From the NCBI GenBank assembly GCA_900322035.1, contig ONYL01000011.1:19042-83041 (forward strand): a stretch of DNA of 64,000 bases, written 5' to 3'. Under the pieces are notes generated by a model. The model was not told the origin of the DNA and searched no databases. It saw only the letters and a list, made by a program, of their open reading frames with translations. A program made the translations under genes and the position numbers. This stretch comes from an uncultured Prevotella sp. GTDB taxonomy: Bacteria; Bacteroidota; Bacteroidia; Bacteroidales; Bacteroidaceae. The stretch's first letter is position 1. Every line of letters begins with the position of its first letter. Below are positions 36,600-44,459 of the stretch, in pieces.

Positions 36600-39515
36600 A
36601 TGCCTCTTTACGTCTATCGGTCTATGCGTCGTATCGTTCTATTGTTATTGCTATCCCTCCTGTCGCTATCGGTTTCGGCCCGCCGGCTCACTGGCCGGGT
36701 GGTGGATGCCGGCACGGGGCGCAGTATCCCCGCTGCAACCGTCGAGCTGCTTTCTGTCACAGACAGTGCGGTGGTGGCGGTTGCCGTGGTAGAAACCGAT
36801 ACGATTGGGGGCAACCAGACCTATTCCTATTTTCATATTGACAACGTACAGAACAACACCGAATACCTGATTCGCGTTTCGGCCGTAGGCTATGATACGC
36901 TGATCCAACGAATACGCGTGAGGATGGCCGACAAGGTGGCCGAGCAATGGCTGGACGAGATCAAGTTGAAGGAAAACACCACGGTGCTCGATGAGCTGGT
37001 CGTGAAAGCTACAAAAATCAAGATGGTCATGAGGGGCGACACGGTGGTCTATGATGCGTCGGCGTTTCAGTTGAGTCAGGGCTCTATGCTCGATGCCCTC
37101 ATCCGCCAGCTCCCCGGGGCAAGTATCGCGGATGGTGTAATCAAAATCAATGGTCGCCAGGTGAGTTCTCTGCTCATCGACGGACGCGACTTCTTCAACG
37201 GCGACGCGAAGAAAGCGTTGGAGAATCTGCCAGCCTATACCGTCGACAAAGTGAAGGCCTACGAGAAGGCGGGGCGCAACTCACGATTGATGGGGACAGA
37301 CATGGGTGACAAACAGTATGTGCTCGACGTGAACCTGAAAAAGCACTATCGGCAAGGCATGATAGGAAACACCGATCTTGCCCTTGGCAGCAACAGCCGA
37401 TACATGGCGCGTGCCTTCGCTATGGGCTACACCAAGAAAGACCGGCTTACCCTCACGGGACAGATGAACAATATCAATGACTCTTCGGTTCCAGGCGAGG
37501 GAGACGGTGGAGGACGGACACAGAACCAGTCGGGAAAGACCGCGACAAAACTCGCCAGCTTCGATTATTTCCACAATGGGAAAACAGAAGATGACTTCAT
37601 CTCGGCCTCTGGCAACTACACCTACAGTGATAATGAGTTTCTGTCGCGCACAACGACACAGCACTATCTTGAAGGAGGCGACACCTACGGCTTGAGCAAT
37701 ACACAGAATCGTACGAAGTCGCGCTCCTATCAGCTGATGTCGTATTTTAGTCTTCATCCCAAGAAGATGATTGTCTACGGTTCCTCCTCGTTCAATTTCA
37801 GTCAGAATCATTCCCTCTCGCAGTCGTTGTCGGGATCTTTCAACGACAATCCTTTGTGGTCGTCCCATCTGCTCGACAGCCTTTTCCAGCCAGGCGCCAG
37901 CCAGCGGCTCATGCGAATGACAATCAATCGCGTGCGGGGTGATGGCAAAAGTCGCGGTCAACAATTGGGTGTGAGCGGAAGTTTGGGACTGACGAAGGCC
38001 TTCGGCAATAAGGAAAGCGGCTTGAGAGACAACTTGTCGGCCGATGTGTCGTTTAACTATGGTCACGGCAAATCGAGAAACTTTGCCATCAATCAGTTTG
38101 ACTACTTGACAACAGGCAACAGTGACCACCGCAACCAATATACGGAAGCGCCTTATTATAGCTTCGTATTCAACGGGGCATCTTTCTATCAGCACGTGTT
38201 CACGCTCAACACCGATTCAGATGAGACACTTGTTCCCCGCATCAGCTATACGTACCGGCAAAGCTATGACCACGCCGAAAATTCACTTTTTCGACTGGAT
38301 CAACTTCCGGGCTATTTGGCCGAAAACTATCCGTTAGGCATGTTGCCATCGTCGAGAGAAGCACTGTTGGGTACGCTGGATGCCACCAACAGCTTTCGCA
38401 ACGATATGTGGCAGAACACCAACAGCATCAGGCCGGCCTTCTTCTATACGAGGGGCGACGGCACACAGCGGTCTTCTCTGTCGGTGATGTTGTTGCCTTC
38501 TATCGATTTGCAACATGAGCATTTGCGCTACTATCGGTCGAAACAATATGACATCAGCCGCAATTCGACTCTGTTCAACTGTCAGCTCAGTGTGCTCTAT
38601 AACAACAACGACTCCACTGCCAGCCGCAGCTTCAGCGGGACGCTGTCGTCGTCAGCCCAGCAGCCCAGTCTGGTTCAGCTTCTTGGAGTCCACGACGACA
38701 GCAATCCCTTGCAGGTGAGCGACGGCAATCCAAACATCAAAAACGCCCGCCAGTATAGTGTGGCATTGAATTCTTCTGTGATGTTTCCCCAGTCGCAGAA
38801 TCTTCTATATGGCAACCTCTCCTGGAATGTGACCCGCAATGCCCAGGCTACAGCCGTAGTCTACGACAAGCAGACTGGTATTACCTACTCGCGACCCGAG
38901 AATGTCAACGGCAATTGGAACGCCTCGTTTTCAGGCAGCTACAATTGGCATCCGCTGCGCAAGCACAAAGAATACGAAATAGATTTCGATGCCAACGTCG
39001 GCTGCTCCCACAATGTGGATCTGATGCAGACAGTTGGAGGCAAGGACGCGCGCAGCACTGTGAATACATGGAACACTGGGGGAAAGTTGACGCTTAGGTA
39101 CATGTTGGGCGAAAACAACGCAGAGCTTTTCTGTGCACTCAATAATCAATATGTGACCGGCAACCGGAAGGACTTTACGAAGACCAATGCCTGGAACAAC
39201 AGTCTCGGGGTGAATCTCGTTTGGAAGCTGCCCTGGCATTTGCAGTTGTCTACCGACTTGACCGATTATTTCCGCCGTGGCTACAACGATGAGCAGATGA
39301 ACAGCAGTCAGTGGGTGTGGAACGCACGGTTTTCGCGCACGTTCCTAAAGGAAAAGCTCTCCGTATCGCTCGACGGCTTCGATATCCTGGGTCAACTGAA
39401 AACCATACAGTATTCGCTTGACGAGCAGGGACGCACGGAAGTTTGGACCAACTCACTTCCCCGCTATCTGATGATTCATGTGATGTTTAAGTTTTCGGCT
39501 GGAATGCAGCGGTAG
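36600..39515 (+). CDS. outer-membrane beta-barrel protein (TonB-dependent receptor-like), paralogue of the one at 24.3 kb
   Basis: This is a 971-residue outer-membrane protein. The ATG at 36600 (MPLYVYRSMRRIVLLLLLSL) aligns with the chosen start of the paralogue at 24341-27256 and gives equal length. ATGs at 36579 and 36624 are alternatives; the signal peptide ends ...LSVSA. Domains are the same: an Ig-like regulatory domain (RLTGRVVDAGTGRSIPAATV), a plug (LDALIRQLPGASIADGVIKI, SSLLIDGRDFFNGDAKKAL) and a long barrel ending LMIHVMFKFSAGMQR. The plug region is nearly identical between paralogues, while the barrels differ more. It lies 65 bases after the permease and may be in the same transcript, which suggests a role in glycan import or sensing. 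Confidence 0.85.
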   Translation: MPLYVYRSMRRIVLLLLLSLLSLSVSARRLTGRVVDAGTGRSIPAATVELLSVTDSAVVAVAVVETDTIGGNQTYSYFHIDNVQNNTEYLIRVSAVGYDTLIQRIRVRMADKVAEQWLDEIKLKENTTVLDELVVKATKIKMVMRGDTVVYDASAFQLSQGSMLDALIRQLPGASIADGVIKINGRQVSSLLIDGRDFFNGDAKKALENLPAYTVDKVKAYEKAGRNSRLMGTDMGDKQYVLDVNLKKHYRQGMIGNTDLALGSNSRYMARAFAMGYTKKDRLTLTGQMNNINDSSVPGEGDGGGRTQNQSGKTATKLASFDYFHNGKTEDDFISASGNYTYSDNEFLSRTTTQHYLEGGDTYGLSNTQNRTKSRSYQLMSYFSLHPKKMIVYGSSSFNFSQNHSLSQSLSGSFNDNPLWSSHLLDSLFQPGASQRLMRMTINRVRGDGKSRGQQLGVSGSLGLTKAFGNKESGLRDNLSADVSFNYGHGKSRNFAINQFDYLTTGNSDHRNQYTEAPYYSFVFNGASFYQHVFTLNTDSDETLVPRISYTYRQSYDHAENSLFRLDQLPGYLAENYPLGMLPSSREALLGTLDATNSFRNDMWQNTNSIRPAFFYTRGDGTQRSSLSVMLLPSIDLQHEHLRYYRSKQYDISRNSTLFNCQLSVLYNNNDSTASRSFSGTLSSSAQQPSLVQLLGVHDDSNPLQVSDGNPNIKNARQYSVALNSSVMFPQSQNLLYGNLSWNVTRNAQATAVVYDKQTGITYSRPENVNGNWNASFSGSYNWHPLRKHKEYEIDFDANVGCSHNVDLMQTVGGKDARSTVNTWNTGGKLTLRYMLGENNAELFCALNNQYVTGNRKDFTKTNAWNNSLGVNLVWKLPWHLQLSTDLTDYFRRGYNDEQMNSSQWVWNARFSRTFLKEKLSVSLDGFDILGQLKTIQYSLDEQGRTEVWTNSLPRYLMIHVMFKFSAGMQR

Positions 39516-39674
39516 CTGTCGTGGAATTCCAGGCACAAATCATTTCTGCTTCTCACACACACTCTCTGAAAGGAACCGGCCAGAAAATCAAAATAAGATA
39601 GAATAAACTTTGGGCACTGATTTTTTGAGAGATTTTCGAAAAATGAGTTTCTTTGTGAAGAAATAGCCGGCAAT

Positions 39675-39706
39675 TTTGTTTATTTGACGCTTATTTTGTA
39701 TTTTTG
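39675..39706 (+). promoter_or_regulatory. promoter directly abutting the nnr start codon
   Basis: TTTG at 39675-39678, a 20-base spacer and TATTTTTG at 39699-39706 match the consensus. The ATG at 39711 falls where transcription should begin, so the mRNA is probably leaderless or nearly so. Confidence 0.7.
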
Positions 39707-39710
39707 CAAT

Positions 39711-41228
39711 ATGAAGATATTTACAAGTTCTCAAATCCACGAATTGGACAGCTTCACCATTGAGCACGAGCCCGTGCAGAGCATCGACCTTATGGAGCGT
39801 GCCGCCAAAGTGATGACCCATGTCATCATGGAGCGGTGGGATAACCATACGCCGGTGGCAGTGTTTGCGGGTCCCGGCAACAATGGGGGCGATGCTTTGG
39901 CTGTGGCGAGAATGCTGGCCAAGGCCGATTATCCTGTAGACGTTTATCTTTTCAATATACACAACAAACTTTCTGACGATTGCGAAATTAACAAGAAGCG
40001 GCTAGTCGAGGCCAACTGCGTGAGGCACTTCACAGAGGTGACCGTCAATTTCGACCTGCCTGACCTCACGGCGCGCACGCTTGTTGTCGACGGCTTGTTT
40101 GGTTCCGGTCTCAACAAGCCATTGACCGGAGGATTCGCCTCGCTGGTGAAATATATCAACCAAAGTCCGTCGAAAGTCGTAAGCCTTGATATGCCTTCAG
40201 GGATGATGGCCGAGGACAATACTGATAACGTATGGACAAATATTGTCAAGGCCGACATGACCCTAACTTTGCAGCAGAAGAAACTCGCCATGATGTTTGC
40301 CGATTGCCAGCCTTATCTTGGTGAGGTGAGGGTGCTTGACATTCGTCTTTCACAGGATTATATCGACAATACCGATGCCCAGTTTGTCACTGTAGAGGAA
40401 AATGATGTGCGGCGTATGCTCAAGCCACGCCCCGACTTTGCCCACAAAGGACTGATGGGCTATGCGCTCATTATTGCCGGGCAATATGGTATGGCCGGCG
40501 CGGCAGTCCTGGCCACAAAAGCTTGCCTGCGTAGTGGAGTGGGGAAGGTGGCTGTGCTGACCCCGCTGCTCAACAACGATATTATGCAGATTAGCGTACC
40601 GGAAGCAATTCTGCAGCACGATGCCGAAGACAGATATTTCTCAGAGGCCACTGATACAGAGGGCTACGACGCCATGGCAATAGGTCCCGGATTGGGAATA
40701 CGTGAGCAGACTTCTATTGCGCTCATCTCCCAGTTGCGTCGCGCTACATGTCCTGTTGTCGTCGATGCAGACGCGCTCAATATCATTGCCAATCACAGAG
40801 CGTGGATTCAACAGCTGCCTCACGACATTATCCTTACGCCCCATCCGAGAGAGTTCGACCGTCTTTCCGGCAGTATCTCCAACAGCGACTACGATCGCCT
40901 CAATAAGGCCATAGAACTGGCTGCCCGCCTTCAAGTCTATATCCTTCTGAAGGGTCACTACAGTGCGCTGTGCTGTCCCGACCGCCACGTGTATTTCAAT
41001 ACAACAGGCAATAGTGGAATGGCCACTGCCGGTTCGGGCGATGTGCTGACAGGGATCATCACGGGACTCTTGGCCCGTGGATATGCACAGCGCGTGGCCT
41101 GCTTGTTGGGTATGTACCTCCACGGCTTGGCGGGCGACATCGCAGCAAAGGCTGTCGGCAAGGAAAGTCTTATCGCAAGCGATATCATCAAGTCTCTGCC
41201 CATGGCATTCCATCGCTTAGAAGAATAA
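39711..41228 (+). CDS. nnr: bifunctional NAD(P)H-hydrate epimerase / ADP-dependent dehydratase
   Basis: This 505-residue cytoplasmic enzyme repairs hydrated NADH and NADPH. The N-terminal epimerase (YjeF_N, residues 1-~225) shows QIHELDSFTIEHEPVQSIDL, VFAGPGNNGGDALAVARML, VVDGLFGSGLNKPL and VSLDMPSGM. The C-terminal ribokinase-like dehydratase (YjeF_C) shows KGLMGYALIIAGQYGMAGAA, AMAIGPGLG, LTPHPREFDRL, LLKGHYSAL and the catalytic-loop motif TGNSGMATAGSGDVLTGIIT. Length matches the bifunctional bacterial form. The start at 39711 is set by family alignment; a longer frame exists but would include promoter sequence. The next gene begins nine bases after the stop, so the two form an operon. Confidence 0.95.
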   Translation: MKIFTSSQIHELDSFTIEHEPVQSIDLMERAAKVMTHVIMERWDNHTPVAVFAGPGNNGGDALAVARMLAKADYPVDVYLFNIHNKLSDDCEINKKRLVEANCVRHFTEVTVNFDLPDLTARTLVVDGLFGSGLNKPLTGGFASLVKYINQSPSKVVSLDMPSGMMAEDNTDNVWTNIVKADMTLTLQQKKLAMMFADCQPYLGEVRVLDIRLSQDYIDNTDAQFVTVEENDVRRMLKPRPDFAHKGLMGYALIIAGQYGMAGAAVLATKACLRSGVGKVAVLTPLLNNDIMQISVPEAILQHDAEDRYFSEATDTEGYDAMAIGPGLGIREQTSIALISQLRRATCPVVVDADALNIIANHRAWIQQLPHDIILTPHPREFDRLSGSISNSDYDRLNKAIELAARLQVYILLKGHYSALCCPDRHVYFNTTGNSGMATAGSGDVLTGIITGLLARGYAQRVACLLGMYLHGLAGDIAAKAVGKESLIASDIIKSLPMAFHRLEE

Positions 41229-41237
41229 TCCCCCGAT

Positions 41238-42281
41238 ATGTTGAAGAAAATCATTTCTCTTGCCTTTATGTGTGTGGCTTTCATGCAAGCCCTGGCTCAG
41301 CAGCCCGTTGAGGGGCTGAACTATTATCTGCCACAGACAGTGGTTAAAGTGCGACTGCTCGTCCAGCACACAAATTTTAAGCCTGGCCGATTGGCTGTTT
41401 ATGGACAGACTTTTCTGCGCAGGCAGTGTGGCATGGAGGCTGTTGACACTTATCGTATCTGTGGGGCCAGCATGTATGCCTCGGCGCAGCCCGATACGTC
41501 GCGCCACTATACGGTCAACCTGGACCGCAAGAAGTTGATATTCAATGTTGAATGTGATAAAAACGGAGTGTTGATGGCTGTCAACGACCAAGGCAAGAAG
41601 CCTTCCGTCCCATTGAGCTTCAAGCCGTCACGTCAGCAGCCGGCTCTCAACCCCGACAATTTCATGACCGCCGATATGCTTGCAGCCGGCTCAAACAGTA
41701 AGCTGGCTGAGCTTGTTGCACAGGAAATCTTTGATATCCGCGACGCTCGAAACCAAATCAACCGTGGGGAGAGCGACCAGATGCCGAAGGATGGTGAACA
41801 GTTGAAGTTGATGCTCCAGGGACTCGATCAGCAGGAGACAGCTCTCATGCAGCTCTTTACTGGTGTGACAACCATTGATACAACGGAGACAGAACTGACT
41901 TTTATTCCCCAAAAGGGCCAAAAGCGCGCCCTTCTTTTCCGTCTGTCCAAATGGCTTGGATTGGTGGATAGTGATGACCTGAGCGGTGAGCCTTATTATA
42001 TGAACGTGGAACAACTTAATGATGTAGCCATGCCCAATGTGCCTCAGACCGACAAGAAAAAGGAAGAGCCAGCGCTCGTTGTTGCTATTCCAGCGAAAAT
42101 CAGACTCACGATCACTGATGCATTGTCTAAACCGATTGACAGCGAGGAGATGTATGCTGCCCAGTTTGGTGACGTTTATGGGCTCAGTCAGGAGCTGTTT
42201 TCCAAGAAGCAAGTGTGCCACCTTAGAATAAATCCCATCACGGGTGTGGTGGAACATTTTGAGATGGAACCTTTGAAGTGA
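41238..42281 (+). CDS. DUF4831-type exported protein
   Basis: This 347-residue protein has a signal peptide (MLKKIISLAFMCVAFMQALAQ) and the look of the Bacteroidota family DUF4831: GLNYYLPQTVVKVRLLVQHT, an early FKPGRLAVYGQTF, a central helical part with VAQEIFDIRDARNQINRGES, and GLVDSDDLSGEPYYMNVEQ. Function is unknown; it is probably periplasmic. It follows nnr by nine bases and ends at a strong terminator, so it is the last gene of that operon. Confidence 0.8.
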   Translation: MLKKIISLAFMCVAFMQALAQQPVEGLNYYLPQTVVKVRLLVQHTNFKPGRLAVYGQTFLRRQCGMEAVDTYRICGASMYASAQPDTSRHYTVNLDRKKLIFNVECDKNGVLMAVNDQGKKPSVPLSFKPSRQQPALNPDNFMTADMLAAGSNSKLAELVAQEIFDIRDARNQINRGESDQMPKDGEQLKLMLQGLDQQETALMQLFTGVTTIDTTETELTFIPQKGQKRALLFRLSKWLGLVDSDDLSGEPYYMNVEQLNDVAMPNVPQTDKKKEEPALVVAIPAKIRLTITDALSKPIDSEEMYAAQFGDVYGLSQELFSKKQVCHLRINPITGVVEHFEMEPLK

Positions 42282-42308
42282 ATTAAACAATCCTATAAAT
42301 ATCTACCC

Positions 42309-42350
42309 GCCGTTCTCTGTTGCGTGAGCAACCTGGAGGACGGCTTTTTT
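42309..42350 (+). terminator. rho-independent terminator after the nnr operon
   Basis: GCCGT (42309-42313) pairs with ACGGC (42340-42344), and an inner GTTGC/GCAAC stem closes a GTGA loop. Six T follow, to 42350. Confidence 0.85.
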
Positions 42351-42418
42351 AGTTTCTTGCTTTCAGTGATTGCTGCTCGGATTGACGGTGTTCAACCTGT
42401 CTAACTGTTTGTAGACTT

Positions 42419-42426
42419 GTATGAAT
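42419..42426 (+). repeat. 8-bp direct repeat, left target-site copy
   Basis: GTATGAAT abuts the left end of the mobile element. The same eight bases in the same orientation abut its right end at 43518-43525, as expected for a target-site duplication made on insertion. Confidence 0.75.
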
Positions 42427-42449
42427 GGCGCACTGGATATTTTCCGTGG
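42427..42449 (+). repeat. left terminal inverted repeat, 23 bp
   Basis: It begins GGCGCACTGGATATTTTCCG and is perfectly complementary to 43495-43517. Identity stops abruptly after the 23rd base. Confidence 0.8.
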
Positions 42450-42549
42450 CCCGATATTTGTAATCTTCTCTGGTTACGGATCTATAATTGTTAGAGAGGT
42501 CCTTAACTTAAGGAAAATCATGGTCAGTCTTTTGCTCCTAATAGAGCAA

Positions 42550-42617
42550 TGGGCCAGAAGCTATGGGGTGTGGCTTGGCGAGCAAGCTCGCAGCCACACC
42601 CCATAGCTTCTGGCCCA
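42550..42617. repeat. large perfect hairpin, left side of the element
   Basis: Arms of 26 bp (42550-42575 and 42592-42617) are perfectly complementary. Inside, after a two-base bulge, GCGAGC-AA-GCTCGC forms the apex. With no T run it is not a typical terminator. The apex sequence recurs in the right hairpin although the stems differ. Confidence 0.85.
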
Positions 42618-42620
42618 CAC

Positions 42621-42693
42621 CATAGGTGTCAAGCCTGCCCATGAAGAAAATCGCTATAGCGTAAAATTGCCTTACGGCATAAAATAAAGCAGC
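42621..42693. repeat. internal repeat block (left copy)
   Basis: The block runs from CATAGGTGT to AATAAAGCAG and contains AATTGCCTTACGGCATAAAA. The second half (from GCCCATGAAG, 42638) matches the inverted copy at 43215-43270 with few mismatches. A decayed copy of the whole block lies at 63184-63255. Confidence 0.65.
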
Positions 42694-42732
42694 ACAAGAG
42701 TACGTTGGTAAGAAAAACATACAACTGAGTTT

Positions 42733-43182
42733 ATGAATGATTTGACTATTTCTCGTTCTCCCCTTGATCCTAACCTGCGTGAGTCGCTCATTCGATATGT
42801 CTACGGTGTAGTCGGGTGCATACAATGTGTCCACAGACAATTAGGACCAGGAATGCCGGAATATATCTATCAGGAGGCTTTAGGCAGGAAGTTGGTTAAA
42901 GAGCAGTTTGATGTAAGAAAGGAGCTCGTCTATCACCCGCTCTTCGATGGAGAAGCACTCGAAAGCTATATCAAGATGGACATGGTCGTGATGATGCCCC
43001 GTGGCAATGTCATCATAGAGTGCAAATCTATCAAGGAGATCACTGATAGGGAGCAGTTTCAGACTTTTGGTTATCTTCGTGGTACTTCATTTCCTATAGC
43101 CATCCTCGTAAACTTCGGTACATGGCCCAAGGCACAGATTGAGCGTTATTATTATCACGAAGGTATCATCAGGGCTTTCTAA
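42733..43182 (+). CDS. GxxExxY protein (PD-(D/E)XK nuclease-like fold)
   Basis: This 149-residue protein carries the family signature G-M-P-E-Y-I-Y (GxxExxY) within LGPGMPEYIYQEALGRKLV. Downstream it has a nuclease-like core, MDMVVMMPRGNVIIECKSIK, in which D-x(n)-E-x-K matches the PD-(D/E)XK metal-binding pattern, and ends with the usual FGYLRGTSFPIAILVNFG segment. GxxExxY proteins are widespread in Bacteroidota and other phyla; their function is unknown, and a nucleic-acid role is inferred from the fold. It is the only gene of the element at 42427-43517, read left to right between the two hairpins, which may insulate its transcription. TACGTTGG about 30 bases upstream is a poor promoter match. 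Confidence 0.9.
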   Translation: MNDLTISRSPLDPNLRESLIRYVYGVVGCIQCVHRQLGPGMPEYIYQEALGRKLVKEQFDVRKELVYHPLFDGEALESYIKMDMVVMMPRGNVIIECKSIKEITDREQFQTFGYLRGTSFPIAILVNFGTWPKAQIERYYYHEGIIRAF

Positions 43183-43214
43183 ACTGCTTGTGGGAAGATT
43201 CAGGGGATGTGACA

Positions 43215-43270
43215 GATTTTATGCCGTAAGGCAATTTTATGCCAAAGCAATTTTCGTCATGGGCGGGCTT
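43215..43270. repeat. internal repeat block (right, inverted copy)
   Basis: The complement reads GCCCGCCCATGACGAAAATT, then GCTTTGGCATAAAATTGCC and TTACGGCATAAAAT, closely matching the left block at 42634-42685. Mismatches are scattered, so the copies are old. Confidence 0.65.
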
Positions 43271-43285
43271 TTCCCCGTTAGGGGT

Positions 43286-43348
43286 GGGGCTAAGGTGATG
43301 GAGTAACCGGCGAGCTTGCTCGCAAGGCTACTCCATCACCTTGGCCCC
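43286..43348. repeat. large hairpin, right side of the element
   Basis: Arms 43286-43305 and 43329-43348 pair over 20 positions with a single T-G mismatch or wobble. The apex is GCGAGC-TT-GCTCGC. Stem sequences differ from the left hairpin, so the structure is kept while the sequence is not. Confidence 0.8.
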
Positions 43349-43494
43349 ATAGCTCCATCGGCAGCTAAAGCCTGTCCGTGACAATTTTCCTTAACTTTTG
43401 GGGTTGGAGGGTGACACTACATCCTTTGGCTAATTTATAGTGACACATTGGAGATATCACATACAAGCAATCTCGGATTTCTCTCACCGCTAAC

Positions 43495-43517
43495 CCACGG
43501 AAAATATCCAGTGCGCC
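43495..43517 (-). repeat. right terminal inverted repeat, 23 bp
   Basis: It begins CCACGGAAAATATCCAGTGC and is the exact complement of 42427-42449. It is followed directly by the second GTATGAAT copy. Confidence 0.8.
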
Positions 43518-43525
43518 GTATGAAT
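43518..43525 (+). repeat. 8-bp direct repeat, right target-site copy
   Basis: GTATGAAT, identical to 42419-42426. Removing the element and one copy would join the nnr terminator region directly to the rplS promoter region. Confidence 0.75.
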
Positions 43526-43569
43526 TCTGAAGGTTAAAGTCTTGATTTCTAAAGAAAAACCATTTATCT

Positions 43570-43601
43570 TTTGGCCAATTACCAAAAAGTTAGTAACTTT
43601 G
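43570..43601 (+). promoter_or_regulatory. promoter of rplS
   Basis: TTTG at 43570-43573, a 20-base spacer and TAACTTTG at 43594-43601 match the consensus. The leader to the ATG at 43690 is about 85 bases. Confidence 0.8.
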
Positions 43602-43689
43602 CACCGCTTTTCGGCTTAACCGCTGGTTGATGGAAGTGTCGTCATACCATGTTGAGTTGGAACGACAAACAATTTTTAATCAAACAACA

Positions 43690-44055
43690 ATGGATTTAAT
43701 TAAAGTTGCTGAGGAAGCATTTGCAAGCGCCAAGCAATATCCCGAATTCAAGTCGGGTGACACAGTGACGGTAGCTTACAAAATCGTCGAGGGTAACAAG
43801 CAGCGTATTCAGCTTTACCGTGGCATTGTTATCAAAATTTCAGGTCATGGAGACAAGAAGCGCTTCACCGTGCGCAAGATGTCTGGAACCGTGGGTGTGG
43901 AGCGTATCTTCCCCATTGATTCTCCGAGCATCGACAGCATCGAGGTGAACAAGCGTGGTAAGGTACGTCGTGCCAAGCTTTACTATCTGCGCAAGCTCAC
44001 AGGTAAGAAGGCACGCATCCAGGAGAAGCGTACCATTGCCGCCAACGCTGAATAA
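43690..44055 (+). CDS. rplS: 50S ribosomal protein L19
   Basis: This 121-residue protein lies at the 30S-50S interface. The start at 43690 ([20 protein letters not shown]) follows family length; an upstream in-frame ATG at 43627 lies within the leader and is unlikely. L19 signatures are [55 protein letters not shown], and the basic [20 protein letters not shown]. The gene stands alone here, with its own consensus promoter and terminator, unlike the trmD-linked arrangement in many bacteria. Confidence 0.97.
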   Translation: MDLIKVAEEAFASAKQYPEFKSGDTVTVAYKIVEGNKQRIQLYRGIVIKISGHGDKKRFTVRKMSGTVGVERIFPIDSPSIDSIEVNKRGKVRRAKLYYLRKLTGKKARIQEKRTIAANAE

Positions 44056-44082
44056 TCTTCGTTTTATTCCTGCCAAGGCAAG

Positions 44083-44127
44083 AAAAAAGAACTCAATCGC
44101 CAATAGGTGGTTGAGTTCTTTTTTCTT
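44083..44127 (+). terminator. rho-independent terminator after rplS, possibly bidirectional
   Basis: AAAAAAGAACTCAA (44083-44096) pairs with TTGAGTTCTTTTTT (44111-44124). The A run on one side and T run on the other allow function on both strands, serving the convergent small gene at 44146-44349 as well. Confidence 0.85.
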
Positions 44128-44145
44128 AAATGTCTCAAGTTCCTT

Positions 44146-44349
44146 TCATTTTCTGTCTTCCTCGTAGTTGATGCTTGCGTCGGCATCACCATAAAGCGCA
44201 TCTCTCAAGTCTTCCCACGACTGAAAGCCAACGAGTAAGGCCAAACGGTTGAGGGTCTGTTTGGAGGGCTTCTCCTTTCCGCTCAAAATCGATTCAACTC
44301 TCTTCATGGAAGAGAAGTGGAAGTGACGGTTGACTATCACTTTCTTCAT
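44146..44349 (-). CDS. short HTH-like protein of a Bacteroidota-specific type
   Basis: This 67-residue protein reads MKKVIVNRHFHFSSMKRVES, then ILSGKEKPSKQTLNRLALLV and GFQSWEDLRDALYG, ending with an acidic tail. The segment SGKEKPSKQTLNRLALLVGF resembles the short helix-turn-helix seen in small Bacteroidota proteins, usually written SKxTLDKLAxxxGYxSWEDF. The function is presumed DNA or protein binding and is not established. It converges with rplS and diverges from the AICAR formyltransferase gene. Confidence 0.7.
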   Translation of the reverse strand: MKKVIVNRHFHFSSMKRVESILSGKEKPSKQTLNRLALLVGFQSWEDLRDALYGDADASINYEEDRK

Positions 44350-44427
44350 AACATCAAACGTTGTTTAAATCTGTTGCAAAATTACGAAAAACAAATGACA
44401 CAGCAAGGATAAGTCACATTAATTTCG

Positions 44428-44435
44428 TAAATTTG
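44428..44435 (+). promoter_or_regulatory. -7 box TAAATTTG upstream of the AICAR formyltransferase gene
   Basis: TAAATTTG matches TAnnTTTG, 24 bases before the ATG at 44460. No TTTG is seen at -33. Confidence 0.5.
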
Positions 44436-44459
44436 CACTTAGAAATTAATCCCTTTAAA

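Larger units (their letters stand above)
42427..43517. mobile_element. non-autonomous transposon-like element carrying a GxxExxY gene
   Basis: The 1091-bp element is bounded by perfect 23-bp inverted repeats (starting GGCGCACTGG and ending TTTTCCGTGG, at 42427-42449 and, inverted, 43495-43517). It is flanked by the 8-bp direct repeat GTATGAAT. Inside each end lie an inverted block of about 50-55 bp (42641-42693 and 43215-43270) and a large hairpin; between them is one gene, a GxxExxY protein. No transposase is encoded, so mobility would depend on an enzyme supplied in trans. An 8-bp duplication is made by several DDE families (for example ISL3, IS66 and IS1595), but I cannot assign one. The insertion sits between the nnr-operon terminator and the rplS promoter, disrupting neither. 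Confidence 0.7.

Noticed and set aside
42550-42617. Left hairpin as a plain transcription terminator
   Set aside because: Stem and position would fit, but no T run follows on either strand, and the paired, apex-conserved structure on the other side suggests another role.
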